Source: Conidiobolus incongruus B7586 (lineage: Eukaryota; Entomophthoromycota; Entomophthoromycetes; Entomophthorales; Conidiobolaceae). From it: 25,380 nucleotides of DNA. The notes under the pieces were generated by a model. It searched no databases, was not told the DNA's origin, and saw nothing but the letters and a program-made list of their open reading frames with translations. The stretch lies in contig JNEM01012519.1 in assembly GCA_000697335.1 (NCBI GenBank), forward strand, positions 1 through 25,380, written 5' to 3'. Of this stretch, positions 1-9,715 are shown one piece after another (positions within the stretch are counted from its first letter, which is position 1; the number at the start of each line of letters is the position of its first letter). The translations under genes and the position numbers were made by a program.

Positions 1-900
1 ATAAGTTTAATAAAGATTTATTGAATTACTATTATTTTTTAATATTTTATTAAATTATAAGATATTATATCTGTTATTAACTTAACTAGGTTTAAATTTT
101 ATTAAATTTAATATATTTATATAATTAATATTGAATTATTTTATTATTATTTAATTAAATTAAAAAAATTGCTTTGAATTTATATTTGATCATTTTATTA
201 TTATAAAAATGATAATAAAAATTAGTTTTTTATTTCAATTTACTAATTTATATTTAATATTGATAAAATATTATAAAAAAAGATAAAACCCTTATAAATT
301 TTTAAAATTATACTATTAATATACCATTTTTCGTTAATTTAATAAAAGACCCAATTTAATTAAAAAATTATTTTTTAAATAAAACATTTATATTAATTAT
401 TAATATAGCTATTCTATTTACTATAAAGTGGCTATAATTATCATCAGATATAGAATTAAATTCATAATATAGATTTAGTTATTTGGAATTTTTATATTTA
501 ATAAATTAATATTACTAACCTTTTATTACTTCCTTTAGGATTATATATTATTCTTTATATTTTCTTATATATGTTAACTTTGTTTATAAGGTTTTAGGAC
601 TTTTATTTAATATCGAAATCAGATTTATATATAAAATCATAATAGTTATAATGGTTTTTATATATTTGTTATTGTAAAGGAGTATTATTTAAAGCTTCTT
701 GAATTAAAGATTAATTTATATTTATTTGCTTTTAATATATTTTTTAAGTTTTGACAAATTTAAATACTATCATCTTTAGTTATTAAATGATTAAATTAAG
801 CAATAATTGCTAATTTTAAATATAAGATTATATTTGTGAATAATTTATAAATCTTATATAATTATAAAAATATATGGTTAAATTTTAATAATATTAAAAA
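1..900 (-). mobile_element. Probable decayed mariner-type transposase relic, cut by window edge
   Basis: The minus strand carries scattered transposase-like stretches with many stops. The best is at 321-335, reading Asn-Glu-Lys-Trp-Tyr just after a Trp-Val-Phe-Tyr segment. This resembles the first catalytic motif (Asp-Glu-Lys-Trp-Phe/Tyr) of plant/fungal-type mariner transposases, with Asp changed to Asn as a G-to-A change would do. No second catalytic Asp is clear before the window ends and I found no terminal repeat, so the outer limit near 900 is a guess. The motif differs from that of the mariner copies at 13898 and 24791, so it would be another family. It could also be another transposon or chance. 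Confidence 0.3.
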
Positions 901-1795
901 ACTTATATTGATTAGTATCTAATTGAGATACTTAAATTCAATTATAGGTATTCAAATAGAAATATTATATTAAAAAATAATTATAGAAATAAAATTATAA
1001 TAATTTTGATAGTGTTAACTCTTATATATAATTATAATTCTAAAAATAACAATATATTTAAAAACTCAAATATTAAAAAATTTTTCCATTTCTCCATTTT
1101 TAAAATGTTATAATGTAATTAATATATGATTGTTATATAAAAATTTATATACATTATTTCAAGAATTTCATAAAGCTTATCATTTTATAACTTCATATAT
1201 AATTATATTGAATATATTAGCTTAAATAATCAATAAACATAAATATAAACATAAACATATACATATTATATATCCTGTTTCTATTTTGGTCAGTACAGTA
1301 TATTAAGATCAAAACTATAACTGTGTAATATTAAGTTTCTAAAATACATTGAAATACCATTTGATGTACTTTAATCTAGATAAAAACTTCATATTTCAAA
1401 TACATTGGAATCTCAATTTGTAATTTAATTAGTTAATTATAACAAGCTAAATGTATGCTTTTATTTTTTATTTTTTAAGATAGTTTATAGAAAAATTTTT
1501 TATTCGTTATCAATTATCATCTATCTTCTATCAATATTTAATAATTAGATATATCTTTGCTAAAGCCATTAAGAAAAATAGATCACTCGAAATACTTATT
1601 TTAGTATATCAGATGATTTTAATATGATAGATAAAAATTTTTGAATAATGAAAGCATGTGAAAGAATCAAAATCAAATGATAATTTATCCAGTCAACATA
1701 ATTTTTGGTATTTAAATCAAATCGAGAACAATCAATAAGTTTAATTATTATTTGAAAGAAAACATAATCAATTTTAAAGTATTAAATCGAGTTAA
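901..1795. other. AT-rich intergenic, upstream of the ERT1-like gene
   Basis: This stretch is dominated by A and T with no open frame of note. It should contain the promoter of the regulator starting at 1796, but no clear TATA box at the usual distance and no dense CCAAT boxes are seen. Nothing else can be supported. Confidence 0.5.
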
Positions 1796-3483
1796 ATGGA
1801 ACCTGAAAATACTAATAATAACAAAAATACTAATGATAAAACTAAAAATAATAATGATAATAATGATAAAGTGAAATTACCTAGAAAAAAGAAAACGAGT
1901 AGAGCTTGTAATAACTGTCAAAAATCTCATGTTACCTGCGATTCTAGTATGCTTTGATTAAATTTTACTATTAATAACATGATAATTGATTTTTGATTCT
2001 TTTAGATAGACCCTGCAACCGCTGTGTCCAAAGAAAGATTGCCGATACCTGTAAGGATGGGTATCGCAAGAGAGCTAAATATATGGGTAGTGAAAGTCCA
2101 ATACCTCCACCAGAACCTATTCAACCCAATCCTAATTTAACCAACATTCCAAACCCTGCAACTACCAATAATAACAACAATAGCGTATCCGATTTACTAT
2201 CTTCTGTTAGTTACTCTATTCCTTCTATCACCCCTAATAATAACTATGCTCAGGTGAATATTTTAAAATGATTTAGGTGATAATTCTAAATTTACTAACG
2301 AACTTGAATTAAAGCAAACATCACAAGGTTCTATGGACTTTACACTTAGTAAGTATTGCTATTGTTTATTATTAATAAAATAAACATTAACAATTTTAAC
2401 TTTAGGTGCCAACCAAATGTTCAATTTTCCTAACGTGAATTATGGTTTCTTTTCTGAAACTGCTAATTCCGAATATGGAATGTTAAGTAATATGCTAAAT
2501 GCACCTACCAACTTTAACCAAGTCCCATATCAAACCTACCCTGATATGGGACTTGCCGAGCATGGATCTTGGCCAACTCAAATTTCTTCCAAGGATCAGT
2601 CATCTTCACCAAGCCCCTCAATACCATCCACAAGTGGACCTAACCAGTTGCATAAAGCTGCAACATCTAAGAAAATAGGAAACGCTAAACGTCGCCTAGT
2701 CCAAGTTCACCAAATTTATAATTCGATTCACAAAGCCCACGACTACACTTCAGGTTATCATTTCCTATTGCAGCATATTCAAGAGAGGTAAACATATTCA
2801 ATATTTTTCTTTTCTCATTCTCATAATACTAATCAATTTTAGAATGAGTAAAGAGAACATTCTTAGAATATGTCGAGCAATCACTCAGTTCCGACCATCT
2901 TTTATCTCTCAAATCATGAACTTGACTGAAGAAGATTTGGTATTCGTTGAAAAATGCTTCCAAAGAACATTACTAGTCATTTCATCATACCTGACATTGT
3001 CTTCATTTAGCTAATTCAAACATTTAGGAATTTGACAAATTAATCCAATTATCTGGTACTCCTACAGTTGTATGGCGACGCAATGGCGAAATTGTACTAA
3101 TCGGTAAAGAATTTACAATGCTGACACAGTGGACTAAGGAGCAGTTACTTTCTACCTCCACTTACATTTATCAAGTAAATTGAATCAATATCAACCCATT
3201 GCATATCTCTAATATTCATTAACAGATTATGGACGATAGTTCAGCTGTCGAATACTGGGAAAGGTATGCAACCCATTCATTTGATAACTCTGAAATGTCC
3301 GTCATGACCACATGCACGTTACTAACCCCCAATAATCAAACTGTAAACTGTGCATACTGTTTTACCATCAAAAGAGATATATTTGATGTACCTTTGATGA
3401 TCGTTGGCAATGTAAGTTATATAAAATATATAATATATTATTTTTATTAACATACTATTTAGTTTTTACCTATTTTATCATAA
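1796..3483 (+). CDS. ERT1: Zn2Cys6 transcription factor with PAS-like domain, ERT1/AcuK family
   Basis: Predicted nuclear regulator of gluconeogenesis and non-fermentable carbon use, by family. The model joins 1796-1946, 2006-2253, 2315-2348, 2406-2787, 2843-2975, 3028-3174, 3226-3411 and 3463-3483, giving 433 residues. An Asn/Lys-rich start leads into a basic run and a zinc cluster with Cys at 38, 41, 48, 54, 57 and 66 (CX2CX6CX5CX2CX8C), interrupted by intron 1 after residue 50. The downstream Arg-Lys-Arg-Ala-Lys-Tyr linker is typical of this family. Residues about 145-215 are Pro/Ser-rich. Residues about 240-433 match the conserved C-terminal PAS-like region, ending in the family-like Ile-Val-Gly-Asn-Phe-Leu-Pro. 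The start is the first ATG of the zinc-cluster frame. Intron 2 (2254-2314) needs an AAAG acceptor to keep frame, although a good CTAAC branch point lies in it. Assignment between the ERT1/AcuK and AcuM paralogues is not settled. Confidence 0.85.
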
Positions 3484-3706
3484 CTTTGCTCTAAAATGGT
3501 GTTTTAATTTTTATTTAATAAATGAATGTATTGCAATTTGATTATATCCCATAAAATTTTAATAATTCAAATTCACGCAAATCTCATGATTTAGTTTGAT
3601 TTAAGGTTAAATTCAAAATTAGTTAATTAATAGTAAAAATAATGGAAACATTAAAAATATTAAATAAAATAAAATTAGTTTGAATTTATTTATCAATGTA
3701 TTTTAG

Positions 3707-4464
3707 TCCGTTACATTACACACCGATGTAGGTAATTTAAAATTAGAATTATTTTGTGAGAGTGTACCCAAAGCTTGTGAAGTAATTAATATTTATATTT
3801 ATTTATAAACTACTTAATACTATTTTTAGAATTTTCTAGCTTTATCAGCTTCTGGTTATTAAGATAATTGCTTAATTCATAGAAACATTAAAGGTTTTAT
3901 GTTTCAGGTAAATACCTTGTTTAGATATTAATGAGGTTTTAATTAATATATTCGACTGGTGATCCTACAGGTATATTTAATTAAGGGTTCATTGACAATA
4001 ACTAAAATGTTAAGTTTTAGTTGAGGTACAGGGAAAGGGGGAACATCAATTTGGAATAAAAAATTCGCTAATGAGATTAAACCCACTCTAAGAGTAATCC
4101 TCAAATCAGTATTAATATTCATTTATATCAAATCTTATTTTTTATATTAGCATCATAGTCGAGGAATATTGTGTATGGCAAATTCCGGACCTGATACTAA
4201 TGGCTCCCAGTTTTTTATCACATATTCCAAGCAGTCACATCTGGATGGCAAGTATACAGTATTCGGAAAGTAATCATATTATTTATTATCACTTCAGCGC
4301 ACTATTAATAATTCATCAAACTATTTAGAGTGATTGGCGGAGTTGACACAACGTTGGATACGATCGAAGCATTACCAGTAGATGCCAAGAATCGACCCTT
4401 AAAAGAAGTCAGAATCCTAAGTATAACCATCCATGCCAATCCATTCGCGAATAATTTCATTTAA
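3707..4464 (+). pseudogene. PPIL3: PPIL3-type cyclophilin (peptidyl-prolyl isomerase), apparently disrupted
   Basis: Recognisable exons at 3707-3781, 3830-3907, 3955-3970, 4026-4093, 4151-4269 and 4329-4464 encode most of a spliceosome-associated PPIL3-like cyclophilin, from Ser-Val-Thr-Leu-His-Thr to the family-typical Ile-His-Ala-Asn-Pro-Phe-Ala end. The core Asn-Gly-Ser-Gln-Phe-Phe-Ile-Thr and His-Arg-Asn-Ile-Lys-Gly-Phe motifs are intact. Three things are wrong. An in-frame TAA at 3860-3862 sits where the family has the second Tyr of Gly-Tyr-Tyr. The intron at 3908-3954 ends in CG instead of AG. No start codon joins the first exon simply: the only ATG followed by GT is 3496-3498, which would need a 208-nt intron. 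The acceptor at 4025 (TTGAG) is also atypical. The remaining exons are well conserved, so decay would be recent. It starts only 0.2 kb after the ERT1-like gene. Confidence 0.75.
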
Positions 4465-5381
4465 TTTTACATTATAATAAATCTAAAATTAATTAACAAT
4501 ACCTCTAGATTGAGTATAAACGGTAAATTATTTCTGCAAAAACCTTTTCCTATCATTTATAAATTTCTTAATGTTTAAGTTAGTGTTAATCCAAATCAAA
4601 ATTAATTGAATATACTTCAAAATTCCATTTGATTTTATTGACACCAATAAGATGATCAAATTGATTGCTTAATTACCTTATGAATTGGAATTGAGACTAT
4701 TAAGCAAATCAAACTAACAATAATACTAAATCGATAATTGAATATCTTGGTTTTTTTTACTCTTAGGGTATTATTTTAAATTAAAAATTCCCAAAACCTA
4801 TTGAAATCATTAAATTAGAATGATTAATCATAAATGATATATATGCCTGAATTAGTTTCTAACTCTTGATTGAATAAATCAGATTGAACCAATATAATTT
4901 CCAATCCCTTCCCTTTATAATTTCTATAAATATATTTCAGCTGCTCTAATTGATTAATATGGCCACTCTCACAAGTTTAATTCACTATTAGTATCACTTT
5001 ATTCTTTAATTTATTTGAATTGAATTCTATTCCACTGATATTAATTAATTCAAATTTAAAACTTTTTATTATATTAATATTAAAAATTCATAAATAAACT
5101 AACTATGAATATGATTATCATTGATAAAAATATCCTCTATTTTTATGATCTTTTTTTGTTATTTATATTAAATAATATATCAAGTGCAAGTATATCATTA
5201 AATTTTATATAGGTTAATTCAATTTTTGTGGGATGGTTTCAAACTAGTTAATAAAATCCAAATTCCCATAATTGAAAAGTAAGATTTGACAAGATAAAAT
5301 TGAATTATTAATACATTGAATTAGTCACATTCTTTCATTTTTTAATTAACAATAAATTTATTATATATATAATAATTTAAA
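4465..5381. other. Intergenic, cyclophilin to KIN17
   Basis: About 0.9 kb without a convincing reading frame. An imperfect inverted repeat lies around 4658-4710 (TTGCTTAAT facing ATTAAGCAA). The last 25 bases before the KIN17 ATG are a run of TA-rich sequence that could act as a TATA region. The string AAATTCCCATAATT near 5264 resembles the end of the mariner terminal repeat seen elsewhere in the window, but no matching partner was found. Confidence 0.45.
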
Positions 5382-6403
5382 ATGGCTAAAGACGGATTCT
5401 TAACACCAAAAGCTATCGCCAATAGAATTAAAGCTAAAGGTTTACAAAAATTACGTTACTATTGTCAAATGTGTGAAAAACAATGTAGGGATGATAACGG
5501 TTTTAAAGTAAGTTGATTACATTACTATTTTCTATAAATATTAATAATTTGTTTTAGTGTCATATTAATTCGGAATCTCACCAGAGACAGATGGCTATCT
5601 TTGCCGAAAACCCCGGAAAATTCATTCATAATTTTTCCAAGGAGTTTCAAGCTCAATATTTGTCAATTTTATCTTCGAGGTAATTATTCTAAAATCTTTT
5701 ATTTAGTGTATTGATTATTCATTGATCGATATTTTAGACATGGTACTAAGAGAACTTTTGCGAATAAAGTATATCAAGAAGTTATTTCCGATCGTTCTCA
5801 CCTTCATATGAATGCTACCAGATGGAATTCTCTCACTGAATTTGTCATGCATTTGGGTCGTGAGGGTTTATGTCATGTAGACCAAGATGACAGAGGTTGG
5901 TGGGTATCTTGGATTGATAACTCTCCAAAAGAACTTGCAAGAAGGGTAAGAGTTTATGATTATTCAATTTAAATTTTACACCAATTAATATTCGATATTA
6001 TTAGGCTGCTATTGAAAAGAAAGATCGTCAAGATGCCAATGACGAAGATAGACAAAAACGTCTACTCCAAGAGCAAATAGATAAAGCTCGCGAACTTGCC
6101 AAAGAGAAGAAGGAAGATAAGCCCAAAGTCGAATCTGAACTCAGGCGCGATGATAATGGTCCCATCAAATTACAGATGGTCATGAAAAAGCCCGTTGTTT
6201 CGAAGCCTTCAGGATTCAAACCAAAATCTCTCAACTCATTGGCTAAGGCTAGCACTTCATCGTCAACTAAACCTGCAGATACTTCATCATCAAAACCAGC
6301 TACTCAACCTCCTAAGAGACCCCTGTCCCAAGCCGAATTAATTATCGAGGAGGAAAAGCAGAGAAAGTTGAATGGAGCTAAGAAATCGAAATTATTGCAC
6401 TAA
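5382..6403 (+). CDS. KIN17: KIN17-family DNA/RNA-binding zinc-finger protein
   Basis: Nuclear DNA/RNA-binding protein linked in other eukaryotes to DNA replication, damage response and spliceosomes. Four exons (5382-5507, 5558-5679, 5738-5945, 6005-6403) give 284 residues. The start Met-Ala-Lys-Asp-Gly-Phe-Leu-Thr-Pro-Lys is typical of the family. A C2H2 finger has Cys28, Cys31, His44 and His50, the same spacing as the human protein. Residues about 51-152 are the conserved winged-helix region, ending Gly-Trp-Trp-Val-Ser-Trp-Ile-Asp. A charged Lys/Glu coiled stretch follows (about 155-190), then a Ser/Thr/Pro-rich tail and a final basic patch. There is no C-terminal KOW/SH3-like tandem as in animals and plants, so this is the short form. 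All introns are 50-60 nt with GT-TAG ends. Confidence 0.92.
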
Positions 6404-6765
6404 TTATTTGAAATAATGAGGTATGATGCGTATAACATTATTCAATGGAAATATAGGTATCATTATTTCATGTACAATATTTAATCCCCTTCAAACAATT
6501 TCTCATAACTGATAGATATGGATTCGGCTACTACTATAACGTCAGTCTGTTTTACTTTTTATTATTCTTTTTAAACAATTAATATAATCTTGTAAAATTT
6601 GATATAAATACTTCGTCAATAAATATACATTTAGTCATATATGTAATTAAATACTACAATTTGTCCCATAAAATATCAATAGTTTATATCTAATTAAGTG
6701 TCAGTGAATAATTGGAATTCAAGTCACATCCCATCATTTTAAAAATTAATCCAACTAAATCTAAA
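6404..6765. other. Intergenic, KIN17 to RIB7
   Basis: A 0.36-kb spacer between two same-strand genes. An AATAAA at 6619-6624 may serve KIN17 3' end formation. The part around 6420-6560 is a little less AT-rich than usual and contains a short ATG frame of nine codons followed by GT, too short to call. No TATA box is obvious before RIB7. Confidence 0.45.
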
Positions 6766-7788
6766 ATGAATGATAATAACGAATTAAAATCTACTATATT
6801 AGCATGCAAACAATTACTCGATCCATTTTATTGTAATTTGGACGAATTTATTACATTAACGTTTGCTCAGAGTTTAGACGGAAAATTGACTTCAGAACCA
6901 AATAAACCATTTATTTTAAGTGGTAAACAATCATTAGTCATGACTCATAGGTAATTTTATTGATTAAATATTTTTGATTGATTCATTGTAAAGTATTATT
7001 AGATTGAGAGAAATTCACGATGGAATTTTAGTTGGTATCAATACTTGTCTATCTGATAATCCAAAATTAACAGGTATATATATATCCAATCATGTTTGAG
7101 AATATAAAATTTGATGCATTTATTGAATAATAGCTCGATTTATTGAAAATCCCAGTGATGACAAGAATCCCACTCCAATAGTAATTGATAGCAAATTACG
7201 AATTAATTTAAATTGTTTTCTATTAACTGATCACCCTAAAAAACCCATTGTCATTACAAGTGACAATTGTGATCAAATTAAATTGAATGTAATCTATACT
7301 GTTATTACCAACAATTAGTTTATTGATTTGCATGATTATAGCAATTGAAAGAAATGGGTTTATGTGTGATTATATCACCAATCAAAGATGGTAAGCTTTA
7401 TGAGACTATTTACCACAATATTCCAATATCTAATTAACCATTTTCAATAGGTCAAGTTGACATCATTCACAGCATCCAGGAATTAAAAAAACTTGGAATT
7501 CGAAAACTTATGGTGGAAGGAGGCTCTCAAATCATTCAATCTTTCCTCAATACTCCCAACTCCTTTGATCGGCTCATTGTTACCATTGCTCCAAAATTAG
7601 TAGGAAATTTGGGTGTTTCAATTTCTAATAAGTTTAAATCTATTCAGGTAATTAACTGTATTAAACTATTAAATCATATACCTATTGACTATTCTATTTT
7701 TTAGGATATTAATATTTCTATTGATAATGTCAAATATTATCAACTGGGTACTGATTGTGTTTTGATTGGTCAACCTAAGTGGAATTAA
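6766..7788 (+). CDS. RIB7: RIB7, diaminohydroxy-ribosylamino-pyrimidinone phosphate reductase
   Basis: NADPH-dependent reductase of riboflavin synthesis. In fungi it converts 2,5-diamino-6-ribosylamino-4(3H)-pyrimidinone 5'-phosphate to the ribitylamino form, the second step from GTP and before deamination. Six exons (6766-6950, 7003-7073, 7134-7288, 7342-7390, 7451-7647, 7705-7788) give 246 residues, close to yeast Rib7. Family landmarks are Thr-Phe-Ala-Gln-Ser-Leu-Asp-Gly-Lys (32-40), Leu-Ser-Gly-Lys (51-54), Met-Thr-His-Arg-Leu-Arg, His-Asp-Gly-Ile-Leu-Val-Gly with Asp-Asn-Pro-Lys-Leu, and Leu-Met-Val-Glu-Gly-Gly-Ser (173-179). The ATG at 6766 is the only one in frame upstream of the domain; the frame is open a little further but without an ATG. 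No breaks are seen. Introns are 51-60 nt with TAG acceptors. Confidence 0.93.
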
Positions 7789-8226
7789 TGTATATTTAAT
7801 TATATTTGAATATATTATTGTCGAATTAACAATATTAGAAGATATTCTTTAATTATCATTAACTTTTCATTTTATACACTATATTTCAATATTTGAATGA
7901 TCCATATTATTTGATATTTTTATTGAAAAAAAAAATAAATTATTATATTCAATATATTGTATAATTTTATTTATAATAATATATCATTTTAATTTGTTGA
8001 TTAGTCAAATATATAAAAAGCACTGTATATCTTGATTATTATATTTATTAATAATATTATTATTCAATATTTATACTTTGAAAAATTTGGTTTAACCAAT
8101 GAATATGTCAATAATTAACATAAAGATTCAACCAATCACATTTACTCCAATTTTTAAAAAAATTTAATATATAAATACTGGTTGAATACGTGATGACGAT
8201 CAAATTCTTTATTCTCAATATAAAAT
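7789..8226. other. Intergenic and promoter region of the membrane-protein gene
   Basis: AT-rich spacer between two same-strand genes. The final 130 bases hold three CCAAT boxes (8096-8100, 8132-8136, 8147-8151) followed by a TATA box, an arrangement expected of a promoter for the gene at 8227. Confidence 0.5.
8168..8177 (+). promoter_or_regulatory. TATA box of the membrane-protein gene
   Basis: TATATAAATA lies 50 bases before the ATG at 8227, with CCAAT boxes 17-72 bases further upstream. The same 50-base spacing to ATG is seen for the subtilisin gene. Confidence 0.5.
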
Positions 8227-8925
8227 ATGGATTTAATTTCAATTAACAACCATCAAATACAGTTTTACTCTAGCTCAAATAACAGTGTAGAATTATTAAT
8301 AGGTTTAGGATGCTTGGGATTGGGTTATTATTTACTATACTATGGTAACAGATGGCTAAAATGGTCCATAGGTCTATATAGTGTATATTTAGCTCTATTT
8401 AAACTAAAATTAACTATCAATATTATTGAATCTAATCAAGATCAATTAAATTTTGATTTAATATTTGGTATTTTATATCATATCATCTTAATCATAATAA
8501 GTTTTAAAATTGGCCATTTTTATTCAAATTGGATATTATATACTTTAATGATGATCAAATTTGGAATTTTACCAATTTTTGTTATGATTATAATGACTTG
8601 TTTTTTAATTGGGTTCTATAATTCTGAAAAATTCAATATATATGTTTTAGTATTGATTACCCTGATATATATTGGAACGAATTTGATATTATTTGGATAT
8701 TATTTGAGATTGTTGAAGGATGCTCGTACAATTGAGATATTAACTACATCGACTTTGGGAGTTGAGTGTTTATTGAATGGTGTTAGGCATATTGTTAAAT
8801 TGGATATTTGGGAAAGAATCATACTATCGAATAGAATGGAGTTTCAATTGTTTAATGAAAAATGGATTTTGCTGATAACCTTTATCTTATTGTATAAAGG
8901 AATTTTTTTCCAATACAATCATTAA
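8227..8925 (+). CDS. Polytopic membrane protein of unknown function
   Basis: Single-exon gene of 232 residues that I cannot assign to a named family. Hydrophobic segments fall at about 21-39 (Gly-rich), 44-64, 75-95, 102-131, 137-160, weakly 170-190, and 212-228, so six or seven membrane spans. The N-terminus has no cleavable signal peptide. Short loops and a Gly-rich first span recall seven-span TMEM198/DUF4203-like proteins, but the resemblance is too loose to use. Reality as a gene rests on length of the open frame in very AT-rich DNA, a TATA box 50 bases upstream, CCAAT boxes and normal position between genes. The hydrophobicity could partly reflect AT-rich codons. Confidence 0.7.
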   Translation: MDLISINNHQIQFYSSSNNSVELLIGLGCLGLGYYLLYYGNRWLKWSIGLYSVYLALFKLKLTINIIESNQDQLNFDLIFGILYHIILIIISFKIGHFYSNWILYTLMMIKFGILPIFVMIIMTCFLIGFYNSEKFNIYVLVLITLIYIGTNLILFGYYLRLLKDARTIEILTTSTLGVECLLNGVRHIVKLDIWERIILSNRMEFQLFNEKWILLITFILLYKGIFFQYNH

Positions 8926-9715
8926 TATCGTTATCATTTCATATTTGTCAATAAATATTAAATATTTTTGACATTTTATATGTTATATTTATAATTGATA
9001 TGGATTTTTGATAATAAAATTTATGAAGATGACAGCCATTAATTCAATTAAAATAAATTAATGATGATGAATCTTCCAAATTAAATTATTCTTTGAATAA
9101 TTTGTTTTTGATCTCTCCACCATTAGCAAATCAAATTTACTGTTTAGAAATCGCAGTAAACTGACTGAATACAATGGATTAATCACAAATTTTTCTATTT
9201 TGCTATTCACTGCATTTTATTTTTTGAATACAATTTTTCTATAAATCAAAATTTATGGGATGGAAAGGTTTTTGGAGTATTTAACGAATGGATCAAAATG
9301 AAAGAAAAAGGGTGATTGGTAACAAATTGGCAATAGACCAATACAAACTTATTGTATTGTATCAAATAGATCTTATTCACTTGGTATCAACAAAAAGCCA
9401 ATTTGATTGGGTCGCAACACACCCCTCGCAACCAATCAATACCTAGTTGATTGAATAGCTATAATGAAAATAAAATCCAAGCTTAACTCAATTTTTAATG
9501 GTTTTTTTTCAATTATTTTCATACATTCATAGTTTTCAAGTGATATTTTATTTAATTTAATATATTTATCAAAAGTTAATATTTATATATAATAGAAATT
9601 TAAAAAAAATAATGATGATAAATTCCCATGATTCAAGAAAAAATTGAGGTTATCTTACAATGTGTAAAATGGTATCCTGATGCAATAAAAAAGAGAGGTC
9701 AAAATGTGAAATTGG
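8926..9715. other. Region between two convergent gene ends, with a CCAAT cluster
   Basis: Both flanking genes end here, yet the region holds a dense set of CCAAT boxes (9315-9436) and a small GC-richer patch. No long frame is present. A 22-codon minus-strand frame (9058-9123) and a box C/D-like pair (9061, 9161) were seen but are not convincing. An unannotated transcript is possible. Confidence 0.45.
9315..9436. promoter_or_regulatory. Cluster of six CCAAT/ATTGG boxes
   Basis: Boxes lie at 9315-9319, 9326-9330 and 9406-9410 (ATTGG) and 9338-9342, 9398-9402 and 9432-9436 (CCAAT). The first three are 11-12 bases apart, about one helical turn. Several have good NF-Y flanks (CCAATCA). A direct repeat TCGCAAC (9412-9418, 9426-9432) flanks a CACCCC. 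The cluster sits between two gene 3' ends, so its target is unknown. Confidence 0.4.

Noticed and set aside
2254-2276. 23-base intron ending at TTTAG in the ERT1-like gene
   Set aside because: Too short for spliceosomal removal and it shifts the frame into a stop at once.
3642-3677. ATG frame of 12 codons as first exon of the cyclophilin
   Set aside because: Would need a 29-base intron and adds residues unlike the family, which starts Met-Ser-Val-Thr.
3860-3862. TAA as a reassigned sense codon (Tyr) in the cyclophilin
   Set aside because: KIN17, RIB7, the membrane protein, HAP2, ALKBH1 and the subtilisin all end at TAA just where their families end, and none has an internal TAA, so TAA is a working stop here.
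5255-5290. Possible solo mariner end (AAATTCCCATAATT)
   Set aside because: Match is only 14 bases of AT-rich sequence and no partner repeat or TA-flanked element was found.
6028-6255. Minus-strand frame opposite KIN17 exon 4
   Set aside because: Mirror of the Lys/Glu- and Ser-rich coding sequence; the plus strand has conserved protein and splice sites.
9058-9123. 22-codon minus-strand frame in the HAP2/membrane-gene spacer
   Set aside because: Too short, no domain, no clear splice partners or TATA box.
9061-9168. Box C/D snoRNA-like arrangement (ATGATGA at 9061, CTGA at 9161) with an inverted repeat TTTACTG/CAGTAAA
   Set aside because: No terminal stem pairs the flanks, the insert is long, and I could not recognise an rRNA target upstream of the D box; ATGATGA is common in this composition.
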